Source: Anaerolineae bacterium
GTDB taxonomy: Bacteria; Chloroflexota; Anaerolineae; E26-bin7
Assembly: GCA_029933115.1 (NCBI GenBank)
Contig: JAOZOT010000184.1
Location: 1-6,929 of the forward strand
Length of the DNA stretch: 6,929 bases
Reading direction: 5' to 3'
A model generated the notes under the pieces. The model searched no databases. It saw only the letters and a list, made by a program, of their open reading frames with translations, and had not been told where the DNA came from. The position numbers were made by a program, and so were the translations under genes. Positions 1 to 4,697 of this stretch are shown here, one piece after another; within the stretch, counting starts at the first letter, position 1, and each line of letters opens with the position of its first letter.

Positions 1-52
1 GGGGTCGGTGATAGCCGGCCCACGCTTCTACTCGCACCCGGTAACCCGGCAT
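1..52 (-). CDS. Possible start of a small unknown protein, cut by the left edge
   Basis: An ATG at 52-50 on the minus strand opens a frame that stays open to the window edge and reads MPGYRVRVEAWAGYHRP. A good ribosome-binding sequence, GGTGAG (67-62), lies 9 nt upstream. The beginning resembles small proteins I know with an 'R-V-x-(S/A)-x-A-G-Y-(K/R/H)' opening, but only 17 residues are visible, so no function is assigned. The ribosome-binding site sits in the 3' arm of a hairpin (66-84), which could limit translation. It could also be chance: the region is repeat-rich and 17 codons is short. Confidence 0.3.
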   Translation of the reverse strand, partial: MPGYRVRVEAWAGYHRP

Positions 53-65
53 AGCTGTGATCTCA

Positions 66-84
66 CCCCCGCCTGCGACGGGGG
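66..84. promoter_or_regulatory. GC hairpin overlapping a minus-strand ribosome-binding site
   Basis: CCCCCG (66-71) and CGGGGG (79-84) form a perfect 6-bp G/C stem around a 7-nt loop. In minus-strand RNA the second arm contains the Gs of the GGGGGTGAG ribosome-binding sequence for the possible gene starting at 52. Folding would hide that site. The fold is seen; the regulatory role is inferred. It could instead be part of the adjacent repeat cluster. Confidence 0.4.
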
Positions 85-100
85 CTTCATACCATGTCTG

Positions 101-166
101 GTAGTAACGACTTCAGTCGTTTTTAACCGCAGAGCACCGGTCATTAGCGACTCAAGCTGCCACTAC
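101..166. repeat. REP-like inverted pair 1 (REPIN/BIME-like)
   Basis: Two 21-bp units face each other. Unit A (plus, 101-121) is GTAGT, then arms AACGAC and GTCGTT around a TTCA loop, a perfect 6-bp stem. Unit C (minus, 166-146) is GTAGT, then arms GGCAGC and GTCGCT around TTGA, with one mismatch and two G-T pairs. Head, arm length and loop size are the same in both. A GTAG head followed by an imperfect hairpin, arranged in inverted pairs, is the layout described for REP sequences mobilised by RAYT (TnpA-REP) transposases. No RAYT gene is in the window, so the transposing source would be elsewhere. The 24 bp between the units show no gene. Confidence 0.6.
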
Positions 167-225
167 GAGCATTTTTCAGACACGCTGTAACACTTTCCGT
201 GGGAGGGGACTGTCTCACATCTAGC

Positions 226-311
226 CTCAGTAGACCGCAGTTCCTGGGCGCTTCAGTGCCTCGAAAACGCACTGAGGTGCGCACTACAAACCCCAATGGC
301 GGTCTATTGAG
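226..311. repeat. Long imperfect inverted repeat enclosing REP-like pair 2
   Basis: CTCAGTAGACCGC (226-238) pairs with GCGGTCTATTGAG (299-311): 13 positions, the only non-Watson-Crick pair being one G-T. Beyond a C-C mismatch the stem can continue weakly to 221/316. The 60-bp interior is REP-like pair 2, so the whole could fold as a two-level hairpin. It begins 18 bp after the permease stop (330-332, minus) and may serve as its 3' structure, but no T-run follows on the minus strand, so I do not call it an intrinsic terminator. Confidence 0.55.
241..287. repeat. REP-like inverted pair 2 with compensating stem changes
   Basis: Unit B (minus, 287-267) has the GTAGT head, then arms GCGCAC and GTGCGT around CTCA, all six positions pairing (one G-T). 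Unit D (plus, 241-261) has arms GGGCGC and GTGCCT around TTCA, again all pairing with G-T wobbles, but its head has decayed to TTCCT. The stems differ in sequence from pair 1 at both arms while pairing is kept, which points to selection on the hairpin. The two units are only 5 bp apart. An alternative fold pairs TCAGTGC (253-259) with GCACTGA (269-275). The pair lies 43 bp beyond the permease stop codon. Confidence 0.55.
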
Positions 312-329
312 CTTGGGTTTCGCAAGGTC

Positions 330-1262
330 CTACATTATCAGAGCCAACAACAGGGTCAAGGTGATGACGCTGGCCAAGGTCGAGACGAAAACCACGCCCG
401 CCACAAACTGGGGTTTGGCCTCGAACTCGGCGGCCAGGATCGTAGTTGTGACGGCGGTGGGCATACTGGCCTCGGTGATGCAGGCCTGCCTCGTCACCCC
501 CGCCAGGCCCAGCCAGTCGGCCAGGATGAGAGCCACAGCCGGAGCTACAACCAGTCGCACGAACGCCGCCAGGCCGATGACCTTCAGTTCACCTGCCGGC
601 GAGGTTCTGGCCAACTGTATGCCTACCAGCAAAAGCATAAGGGGCACAGAGGCTCCTCCCACCAGGTCCACTGCTTTGATCACCGGCTCTGGCACAGTAA
701 CAGCCGCCAGGTTGACGGCAAAGCCGGCCAACGCTCCGTAGACAATGGGTATCCTGAAGACATTACGCAGGGCTTCGAATCCGCTCGCCTGACCCCGAGA
801 GGCCAAGTAGACACCGACGCTACTGGTCAGGAGGGCGCTGACTGTGAAAAAGACGGCAGCGCGTTCCAGGCCGGCCTGCCCAAAAGCGAAGAGATTGACC
901 GACAAGCCATAGTTGCCCGCGTTGATGAAGAGAGTGGTCAATAAGAAGGCGCTCTCCATAGCTCGGCCGAAGCGCAAAGCCTTGGTCACAGCCCAGGCCA
1001 ACAGACCCATCACCAAGGTTGTGAGCAAAGCAAAGGAGACAATCTTCCAGATGTCGGCCCCGCTTACGGAGGAATTGGCCGTGGAGGAGAAAACCAGGCA
1101 GGGAGCAAGGGCGTAGAGAGTGACCCGCGCAATGGGGCGCGCATCCAAGCTCAACCAGCGTTCGAGGAGATAGCCCAGAGCGATGATGATGAAGACGGGT
1201 AGAATGACCTTCCAAAGGATAGCCAGGAGTATCGCCACTCTGAAGCCCCCGCTACCCTTCAT
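330..1262 (-). CDS. AEC-family (auxin efflux carrier type) permease
   Basis: A 310-residue integral membrane protein of the AEC family (TC 2.A.69), secondary transporters in the cytoplasmic membrane that in bacteria move small organic anions; the substrate cannot be read here. Hydrophobic segments lie near residues 11-33, 46-60, 73-94, 103-127, 134-153, 171-190, 200-217, 227-247, 265-279 and 285-309, matching the usual ten-helix plan and length. Family-like motifs are N-A-G-N-Y-G (114-119), which in this family lies at a helix break, and S-M-P-T-A-V (266-271). ATG at 1262-1260 was chosen because the sequence from there is a normal AEC start; the open frame extends 15 codons further upstream, but into the HEAT gene. 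GTG at 1238-1236 is an alternative, with a G-run upstream. The start overlaps the HEAT gene by 11 nt, so translational coupling is likely. Confidence 0.88.
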   Translation of the reverse strand: MKGSGGFRVAILLAILWKVILPVFIIIALGYLLERWLSLDARPIARVTLYALAPCLVFSSTANSSVSGADIWKIVSFALLTTLVMGLLAWAVTKALRFGRAMESAFLLTTLFINAGNYGLSVNLFAFGQAGLERAAVFFTVSALLTSSVGVYLASRGQASGFEALRNVFRIPIVYGALAGFAVNLAAVTVPEPVIKAVDLVGGASVPLMLLLVGIQLARTSPAGELKVIGLAAFVRLVVAPAVALILADWLGLAGVTRQACITEASMPTAVTTTILAAEFEAKPQFVAGVVFVSTLASVITLTLLLALIM

Positions 1263-2205
1263 CGGTCCAGACGTCAGCCTCGAAGAGGAGAAACTCGAGG
1301 TGCCCACCCAAGAAGTCCAGTTCGTCCAGAGCTTCTTCGGCAGCCTGGCGTAGGGCTTCGCTCTCGCTCTCGCAGCAGGCTTCTAGCACACGTCGTGCCT
1401 CCTTACCCCCGATACGGCCCAGAGCCCAGATTGCCATTTCTTGCACTTCTGGGTCTGGATCAGTCTCGATCAGTTCAATCAGGGTCGAAAGGGCAGCCGA
1501 AATCTCCAATTCACCGCAGGCTCTGGCTGCCTCGTAGCGCATCTCCGGGTTGGGGTTCTCCAGTTCGGCTATGACCATCTCACGCCAGAGGGGATCGGCG
1601 CTGCGTCCCATAGCAAAAACGGCGCTGATGCGCATCTTCTCCTCGTCGTCGCAATAGGCCATCTCAATGATGTCCCGCACCTGGGCCTGGCCAGAGTAGG
1701 CGATGGATTCCACGGCCCGCCGACGCACCTCCAGCGTTTCGTGGGGGTCATAGATCGCCCCCAACAAAGCATCCTCCACCATCATGGCCAACGCGGCCTC
1801 TATTTTTTCCAATTCCCCCAGCAGCACGAAGCGGCCCAGCGAGGTGGCCGCTGCTGCGCGCACCGATTCTGATGGGTCATCCCTGAGCAAACGCACCAGC
1901 AATCCGGCCAGAGCCAAATCCTCATCCTCCCACAGTCCCTCGATGGCCCGAGAACGCACCACCTCATCTTCGTCATCGAGGCAGAGTCGAAAGATGGGGT
2001 CAAAATTCACCTCGAAGCTGGCCTCGGCTATGTCCACGAGGGATTGGATGATCCACCGTCGGCGTTCGGTGTCAACACGTGACCAGGCCTCTTGGAAGAG
2101 CCGCGTTTCATCCCTGGTCAAATCGGAGAAAGCGTAAAGGTGGGATATAGATAGACGTGTATGGCTGTCTCTCATTCTTCGGAGTAATTCTTCAAACTCT
2201 GCCAC
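1252..2205 (-). CDS. HEAT-repeat (alpha-solenoid) protein
   Basis: A 317-residue soluble protein made mostly of about seven helical repeats, near residues 68-100, 101-133, 145-172, 176-204, 208-233, 237-267 and 270-297. They show the recurring D-x-x-x-x-V-R-x-x-A-x-x-(A/S)-L-G pattern of HEAT/PBS-lyase-like repeats, for example E-S-V-R-A-A-A-A-T-S-L-G (113-124) and P-E-V-Q-E-M-A-I-W-A-L-G (252-263). Such solenoids bind partner proteins; no catalytic motif is seen. The protein is strongly acidic and has no signal peptide or membrane segment. The GTG start (2205-2203) is supported by AGGTGA placed 6 nt upstream. The stop lies inside the start of the AEC permease gene, so the two are one operon and the solenoid may act with or on the transporter (inference). 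A promoter is seen upstream at 2265-2293. Confidence 0.85.
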   Translation of the reverse strand: MAEFEELLRRMRDSHTRLSISHLYAFSDLTRDETRLFQEAWSRVDTERRRWIIQSLVDIAEASFEVNFDPIFRLCLDDEDEVVRSRAIEGLWEDEDLALAGLLVRLLRDDPSESVRAAAATSLGRFVLLGELEKIEAALAMMVEDALLGAIYDPHETLEVRRRAVESIAYSGQAQVRDIIEMAYCDDEEKMRISAVFAMGRSADPLWREMVIAELENPNPEMRYEAARACGELEISAALSTLIELIETDPDPEVQEMAIWALGRIGGKEARRVLEACCESESEALRQAAEEALDELDFLGGHLEFLLFEADVWTDEG

Positions 2206-2227
2206 TTTCCCTCACCTGATCCGATTA

Positions 2228-2245
2228 GCCCCGATGGGCCGGGGC
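2228..2245. promoter_or_regulatory. GC hairpin in the HEAT gene leader
   Basis: GCCCCG (2228-2233) pairs with CGGGGC (2240-2245) around a 6-nt loop. It lies between the proposed promoter and the ribosome-binding site of the HEAT gene, so it would sit in the 5' untranslated RNA, about 10 nt from the AGGTGA sequence. It may stabilise the message or modulate initiation. It has no T-run, so it is not a terminator. Confidence 0.35.
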
Positions 2246-2264
2246 CGAATCCGCTGTCTATATC

Positions 2265-2293
2265 ATTGTAGCACAAACTCTGGTTTTTGCCCA
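2265..2293 (-). promoter_or_regulatory. Promoter for the HEAT-AEC operon
   Basis: On the minus strand TGGGCA (2293-2288, four of six matches to TTGACA) is separated by 17 nt from TACAAT (2270-2265), which is preceded by TGC, an extended -10. Transcription would begin near 2258 and give a leader of about 50 nt before the GTG at 2205. The two genes downstream have no visible promoter of their own at the junction, consistent with one transcript. Confidence 0.55.
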
Positions 2294-2305
2294 GTGCTGA
2301 GCCAA

Positions 2306-2338
2306 CCCTGGTGAAGGTTGAAAAAACCTTTGCCAGGG
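2306..2338 (-). terminator. Terminator-like hairpin after the DUF92 gene
   Basis: CCCTGG/CCAGGG (2306-2311 with 2333-2338) and, inside a 2x2 mismatch, AAGGTT/AACCTT (2314-2319 with 2325-2330) make a two-part stem starting only 2 nt after the minus-strand TAG of the DUF92 gene (2343-2341). The loop is five bases. The downstream side lacks a clean T-run, so it may end transcription inefficiently or protect the 3' end. Confidence 0.5.
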
Positions 2339-2340
2339 AT

Positions 2341-3174
2341 CTATAGAATAAGCCAGCCCAACAGTGCCGCTGCCACTCCGCCTGCCGCTGAGCTGATAAA
2401 GTTCACCGCGTCGTTGTCCAGCCACCGCCGGCCGCGCCTCAAGCGGGCTTTCTGTCCACAGCGATGAATTCGGCTCTCGGTCTCTTTCTGACAGCCCTCA
2501 CAATGGTAGATGCCCTGGACGGTTGCTCCCAGCAGGCTGTCGGAAAAGCACCCCACCAGACCGCCCAGAGCGGCGAAGAGCAGAAGCCAGAGGTCTGCCC
2601 AGGCCCATTGGCCCGTCTGCCAGAGGCTCTGCGTCACCCGCAGGACAAGGGCGACGAGGCCGATGAACAGCCCTCCGGCCAGGGCAGCCAGGGTTCCCAA
2701 AGAGGTCACTCCTCCCGAAGTGCCCACGGGCACCGGCCGGCCGTTGGTGATGAGCCGAGGCATAGTGGGACTCAGCACACCTATTTCTGTGGCCCAGGTG
2801 TCGGCGTTGACGGCGGCCATCGCGCCCACGAAAGCGACGAAGAGGAGGGGGTTGGGGCGCAGGAAGTAGAGGACGGCCAGAATCGCCCCCCAACCGCCGT
2901 TGGCCAGAGCCTGGCCCAGGTCACGCTGATGGCCTTTGGCGAACTTTTCGGCCAGGCCCTCTTTCTCGGCTTCTTTGTAGCGAGAGAGAAAGCTGGAGGA
3001 GACAAAGAAGGCGATCAGCAGCAGCCCCCAAATCCAGCCTCCCAGGCCAAAGATGAGCGTGCCCAGAACGATGGCTCCGGCCACGCCGCTGCGCGACAGC
3101 GAGCGCTTCTGATACCCGCCCCAGGCGATGAGGGTGCTGAGGACAAAGCCAAAGGCCAGTGGCCAAGGATTCAA
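2341..3174 (-). CDS. DUF92 / TMEM19-family integral membrane protein
   Basis: A 277-residue polytopic membrane protein of the DUF92 family (COG1836). Plant VTE6, a phytyl-phosphate kinase of tocopherol synthesis, belongs to this family, so a role as a polyprenyl-phosphate kinase is possible but not shown. Visible family motifs are A-D-T-W-A-T-E-I-G (124-132), V-G-T-S-G-G-V-T-S-L-G (150-160), S-D-S-L-L-G-A-T-V-Q (211-220) and W-L-D-N-D-A-V-N-F (251-259). C-E-G-C with H-R-C at 225-239 could bind metal. Hydrophobic stretches lie near 5-20, 30-62, 96-122, 156-180, 193-216 and 256-277. The TTG start (3174-3172) is chosen because GGAGG lies 8 nt upstream and the first helix follows at once. It has its own candidate promoter at 3322-3350. 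No prenyl-lipid gene is adjacent to support the pathway. Confidence 0.88.
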   Translation of the reverse strand: MNPWPLAFGFVLSTLIAWGGYQKRSLSRSGVAGAIVLGTLIFGLGGWIWGLLLIAFFVSSSFLSRYKEAEKEGLAEKFAKGHQRDLGQALANGGWGAILAVLYFLRPNPLLFVAFVGAMAAVNADTWATEIGVLSPTMPRLITNGRPVPVGTSGGVTSLGTLAALAGGLFIGLVALVLRVTQSLWQTGQWAWADLWLLLFAALGGLVGCFSDSLLGATVQGIYHCEGCQKETESRIHRCGQKARLRRGRRWLDNDAVNFISSAAGGVAAALLGWLIL

Positions 3175-3239
3175 GGTGACTTCCTCCCCCAGGGACTACA
3201 GTCGTCATGCGGATCAACCAGGGTCAAATGAGCCGGGCC

Positions 3240-3274
3240 GGGGTAGGCCAAAGGCACTGCCTTCGGCCTACCCC
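3240..3274. repeat. Strong intergenic palindrome
   Basis: GGGGTAGGCC (3240-3249) and GGCCTACCCC (3265-3274) match perfectly. After one A-C mismatch, AAGGC and GCCTT (3251-3255, 3259-3263) extend the stem to 15 pairs around a 3-nt ACT loop. There is no T-run on either side. In minus-strand RNA it would lie in the leader of the DUF92 gene, about 65 nt before its start. It may be a mobile palindromic repeat, a leader structure or a protein-binding site. Confidence 0.6.
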
Positions 3275-3291
3275 TTCGGAGCCCACAGTTT

Positions 3292-3304
3292 GCGGTCTAC
3301 TGAG
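3292..3304 (+). repeat. Third, distant copy of the 13-bp GCGGTCTACTGAG repeat
   Basis: The 13 bases are identical to the minus-strand copy at 238-226 and differ at one base from 299-311. Similarity to the 226-238 copy continues weakly on both sides (about 25 of 34 positions by hand count, including a shared GCCCA upstream and CTA downstream). In both places a strong hairpin precedes the motif, which suggests a dispersed intergenic element, not chance. Confidence 0.45.
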
Positions 3305-3321
3305 TCTAAAAGCCCTGGGGG

Positions 3322-3350
3322 ATTGTACCACAAAAAAGGGCCTCCAGCAA
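3322..3350 (-). promoter_or_regulatory. Candidate promoter for the DUF92 gene
   Basis: On the minus strand TTGCTG (3350-3345) lies 17 nt before TACAAT (3327-3322), preceded by TGG as an extended -10. The leader to the TTG start at 3174 would be about 140 nt and would contain the 3240-3274 palindrome. The -35 lies inside the loop and stem of the 3339-3358 terminator hairpin, so the two signals overlap. The HEAT promoter uses the same TACAAT extended -10 style. Confidence 0.45.
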
Positions 3351-3358
3351 GGGAGGCC
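3332..3358 (-). terminator. Intrinsic terminator facing left, without an adjacent upstream gene
   Basis: On the minus strand GGCCTCC (3358-3352) and GGAGGCC (3345-3339) form a 7-bp stem around 6 nt, extended one base and followed at once by TTTTTT (3337-3332). This is a textbook factor-independent terminator. The nearest minus-strand gene in front of it ends at 4698, across the plus-strand toxin-antitoxin operon. It may stop antisense transcripts, or be left from a gene separated by insertion of that operon. The same inverted repeat, 11 bp upstream of the TA promoter's -35, could double as an operator. Confidence 0.65.
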
Positions 3359-3368
3359 GCATTTGAGG

Positions 3369-3397
3369 TTGACAAGCAAGGCGGGGTAAAGTATAAT
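3369..3397 (+). promoter_or_regulatory. Perfect-consensus sigma-70 promoter of the toxin-antitoxin operon
   Basis: TTGACA (3369-3374), a 17-nt spacer and TATAAT (3392-3397) match the housekeeping consensus exactly. The start of transcription is expected near 3404, leaving a leader of only about 17 nt that contains GGAGG (3408-3412), 8 nt before the ATG at 3421. Such a strong promoter fits a TA operon that is repressed by its own antitoxin. Confidence 0.85.
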
Positions 3398-3420
3398 AAA
3401 TTCAGGTGGAGGTGTTAGAT

Positions 3421-3723
3421 ATGAGCCAGGTCATGACGGTACCGGATGTCCTTACATTGGAGGAGGTAGCCAATTACCTACGGCTTCCAAAAGAGACCGT
3501 TGAACGACAGGCTATCCAAGGTCGAATCCCAGGCCGCCGGATTGAAGATACCTGGCGCTTTCTTAAAGCGGCTATTGACGATTGGTTGCGGAGTCATGAC
3601 AGTCGGGTGATTCTGCTCCAACAGGCCGGGGCGCTGGCAAACGATGAAATGTTGCCTGAACTGCGTGCTATGATCTATGCTGGACGCGGACGGCCAGAGG
3701 CTGAAGAAGGAGTGGGCTCGTAA
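3421..3723 (+). CDS. HTH (excisionase/MerR-like) antitoxin of a VapBC-type pair
   Basis: A 100-residue protein. Residues about 11-57 form a winged-helix DNA-binding domain of the excisionase / HTH_17 type: L-T-L-E-E-V-A-N-Y-L-R-L-P, then the R-x-x-x-x-G-R-I-P-G-R-R wing (29-40) and W-R-F-L-K-A-A-I-D-D-W-L (45-56). Residues 60-100 are likely the toxin-binding tail. The ATG at 3421 is preferred over the in-frame GTG at 3406 because GGAGG sits 8 nt before the ATG, while the GTG lies almost at the predicted transcript start. The stop overlaps the toxin ATG by one base (TAATG). The expected role is to neutralise the PIN toxin and repress the operon; most VapB antitoxins use an AbrB or RHH fold, so this HTH type is the less common arrangement. 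Confidence 0.82.
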   Translation: MSQVMTVPDVLTLEEVANYLRLPKETVERQAIQGRIPGRRIEDTWRFLKAAIDDWLRSHDSRVILLQQAGALANDEMLPELRAMIYAGRGRPEAEEGVGS

Positions 3724-4142
3724 TGCACCTGCTCGACACCGACACTCTCACTTACTTGCACGCCGGGCATCCGCGTGTGGTTGAACGCCTGCGTGAACTT
3801 GCTGATCCCGATGTAGGCACGACCATTATTACCAAGATCGAGTTGTTGCGCGGGCGCTTTGACTTTATGCTCAAGGCCGCTACTGGTGCCGAACTTCTCA
3901 GAGCGCAACAATTGCTCGCTCGTACTGAAGAACTCTTGGCCCAAATTGTTATAGTTCCATTTGATGAGACATCTGCAGTTCAATTTGATCGCTTGCAGGC
4001 GGTAAAAGGATTGAAGAAAATTGGCCGGGCTGACCTATTGATCGCCAGCATCGCCCTCGCTCATCGTGCTACACTGGTTACACGTAACGTGCGCCACTTT
4101 CGGCAGGTACCCAACTTGAGTGTGACAAACTGGGTAGATTGA
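3723..4142 (+). CDS. vapC: PIN-domain toxin, VapC family
   Basis: A 139-residue PIN-domain ribonuclease, the normal length for VapC. The acidic metal-binding residues are present: D5 (in L-L-D-T-D-T, with D7 near), E40 (T-K-I-E-L-L-R-G), D104 (G-R-A-D-L-L-I-A-S) and N122 (V-T-R-N-V-R-H-F), the last position being Asn or Asp in the family. No catalytic residue is missing and the frame is intact, so the toxin should be active. Known VapCs cleave tRNA or rRNA and stop translation; the target here is unknown. It overlaps the antitoxin by one base, giving coupled translation from the strong promoter at 3369. Its base use is AT-richer than the flanking genes. Confidence 0.92.
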   Translation: MHLLDTDTLTYLHAGHPRVVERLRELADPDVGTTIITKIELLRGRFDFMLKAATGAELLRAQQLLARTEELLAQIVIVPFDETSAVQFDRLQAVKGLKKIGRADLLIASIALAHRATLVTRNVRHFRQVPNLSVTNWVD

Positions 4143-4190
4143 TCAGTGTCTCTATCAGAGAAGATTGTTGGGCCATAGCGGGAGGAGTCT

Positions 4191-4457
4191 ATGCAAATAT
4201 GGGAATATGCGGTCCTGACATGGTGGCGTGCCAAAAATGAGAGCATAACACTAACATACCTACATCCTGAGGCCCCGCAAAGTAAGGTGGTGCAACGGGA
4301 AGGCATCTTTGCAAAGGAACCTGACTATTGGGCTCAACTTCTCGCATGGATCACCAAATTAGGATCAGATGGATGGGAGATGACAGGAGTTGTTGGAGAC
4401 CGGCCCAGATATCAATATTGGTTCAAACGCCCGAAAGCAGAAGTACGTACTGAATAG
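4191..4457 (+). CDS. Small DUF4177-like protein, third gene of the TA operon
   Basis: An 88-residue soluble protein of unknown function. The order W-E-Y-A-V-L (4-9), then L-x-x-L-G-x-D-G-W-E-M-x-G-V-V (54-68, read with one spacer), ending in Y-W-F-K-R-P (76-81), matches the pattern of DUF4177-type small proteins (W-E-Y ... L-G-x-x-G-W-E ... K-R-P). It is longer than the usual 50-65 residues, with an insert at about 12-40. The ATG at 4191 follows GGAGGAG by 3-5 nt. It starts 48 nt after the toxin stop, with no promoter I can see, so it is probably co-transcribed with the TA pair and ends before the terminator at 4513. Whether it takes part in the toxin system is unknown. Confidence 0.75.
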   Translation: MQIWEYAVLTWWRAKNESITLTYLHPEAPQSKVVQREGIFAKEPDYWAQLLAWITKLGSDGWEMTGVVGDRPRYQYWFKRPKAEVRTE

Positions 4458-4512
4458 CAGATGGACTCACCCAATGGACGGATGAACTTGCATTTGGTGC
4501 TGGTCAAAATTA

Positions 4513-4544
4513 AGGCCCTGCTTCTCCCCCTGGAAGCAGGGCCT
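4513..4544. terminator. Bidirectional terminator between convergent genes
   Basis: A 12-bp perfect stem (4513-4524 with 4533-4544, AGGCCCTGCTTC and its complement) encloses an 8-nt C-rich loop. On the plus strand it is followed by a T-rich tail (TCTTGATTTG); on the minus strand by TTAATTTTG. It closes the toxin-antitoxin operon from the left and can stop read-through from the DUF3160 gene from the right. Confidence 0.8.
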
Positions 4545-4559
4545 CTTGATTTGTGACGC

Positions 4560-4610
4560 CTAGTGAACGAAACTCGCCTTCCACTGAGGCAAACCAGGCT
4601 TGGGCTACAG
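4560..4610 (-). pseudogene. Remnant duplicate of the DUF3160 gene 3' end
   Basis: On the minus strand these 17 codons read L-stop-P-K-P-G-L-P-Q-W-K-A-S-F-V-H-stop. The end of the intact DUF3160 protein is L-E-P-K-P-D-L-P-R-W-T-A-S-F-I-R-stop. Ten of 16 residues and about 40 of 51 bases agree by hand count, including the TAG. The Glu codon GAG has become TAG. Upstream of the Leu codon similarity stops and the terminator hairpin at 4613-4644 begins. It is a relic of a tail duplication or of a tandem paralogue that was deleted, and cannot be expressed as a protein. Confidence 0.8.
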
Positions 4611-4612
4611 AA

Positions 4613-4644
4613 AGGCCCCACTCCCATGAGTAGGGATGGGGCTT
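4613..4644 (-). terminator. Terminator hairpin downstream of the DUF3160 gene
   Basis: GCCCCA/TGGGGC (4615-4620 with 4637-4642) and, past a bulged C, TCCC/GGGA (4622-4625 with 4633-4636) form a 10-bp stem with a 7-nt loop, extended two pairs outward. On the minus strand it is followed by CTTTCTG. It lies about 54 nt past the DUF3160 stop and abuts the 3'-end relic. The plus side also has a T/C-rich tail, so it may work both ways. Confidence 0.6.
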
Positions 4645-4697
4645 CTGCTTTCTATCACTGCCCACTGAACCGGCCGACCGGACATTTCATCCACCTC

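Larger units (their letters stand above)
53..329. other. Intergenic repeat region
   Basis: Apart from the possible gene start at the left edge, no coding sequence is supported here: the plus-strand frames at 8-190 and 199-741 lack a ribosome-binding site and show no recognisable protein, and the second runs antisense to the permease. No tRNA-like cloverleaf was found. The region consists of the hairpin at 66-84, two REP-like inverted pairs and the long inverted repeat, with unexplained sequence at 167-225. Confidence 0.6.

Noticed and set aside
101..125. Intrinsic terminator reading right (hairpin followed by TTTTT)
   Set aside because: The stem is weak in G/C, no plus-strand gene precedes it, and the structure is better explained as a repeat unit.
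199..741. 180-codon plus-strand open frame across the left intergenic region
   Set aside because: It runs through the inverted repeats and then antisense to the AEC permease; the Thr/Ala-rich product resembles no protein family.
3191..3206. A further REP-like unit upstream of the DUF92 start
   Set aside because: Only GAC/GTC pairs around the centre and the GTAGT head is missing, so it is within chance similarity.
2464..3231. 255-codon plus-strand open frame opposite the DUF92 gene
   Set aside because: It is fully antisense to a recognisable membrane protein, is rich in Gln/Gly/Glu low-complexity runs, and has no ribosome-binding site.
3406..3420. GTG start five codons upstream for the antitoxin
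   Set aside because: It would fall almost at the predicted transcription start and overlap the GGAGG that serves the ATG at 3421.
4149..4161. TCTCT/AGAGA mini-hairpin between the toxin and the small gene
   Set aside because: A 5-bp A/T-containing stem with a 3-nt loop is too weak and common to assign a role.
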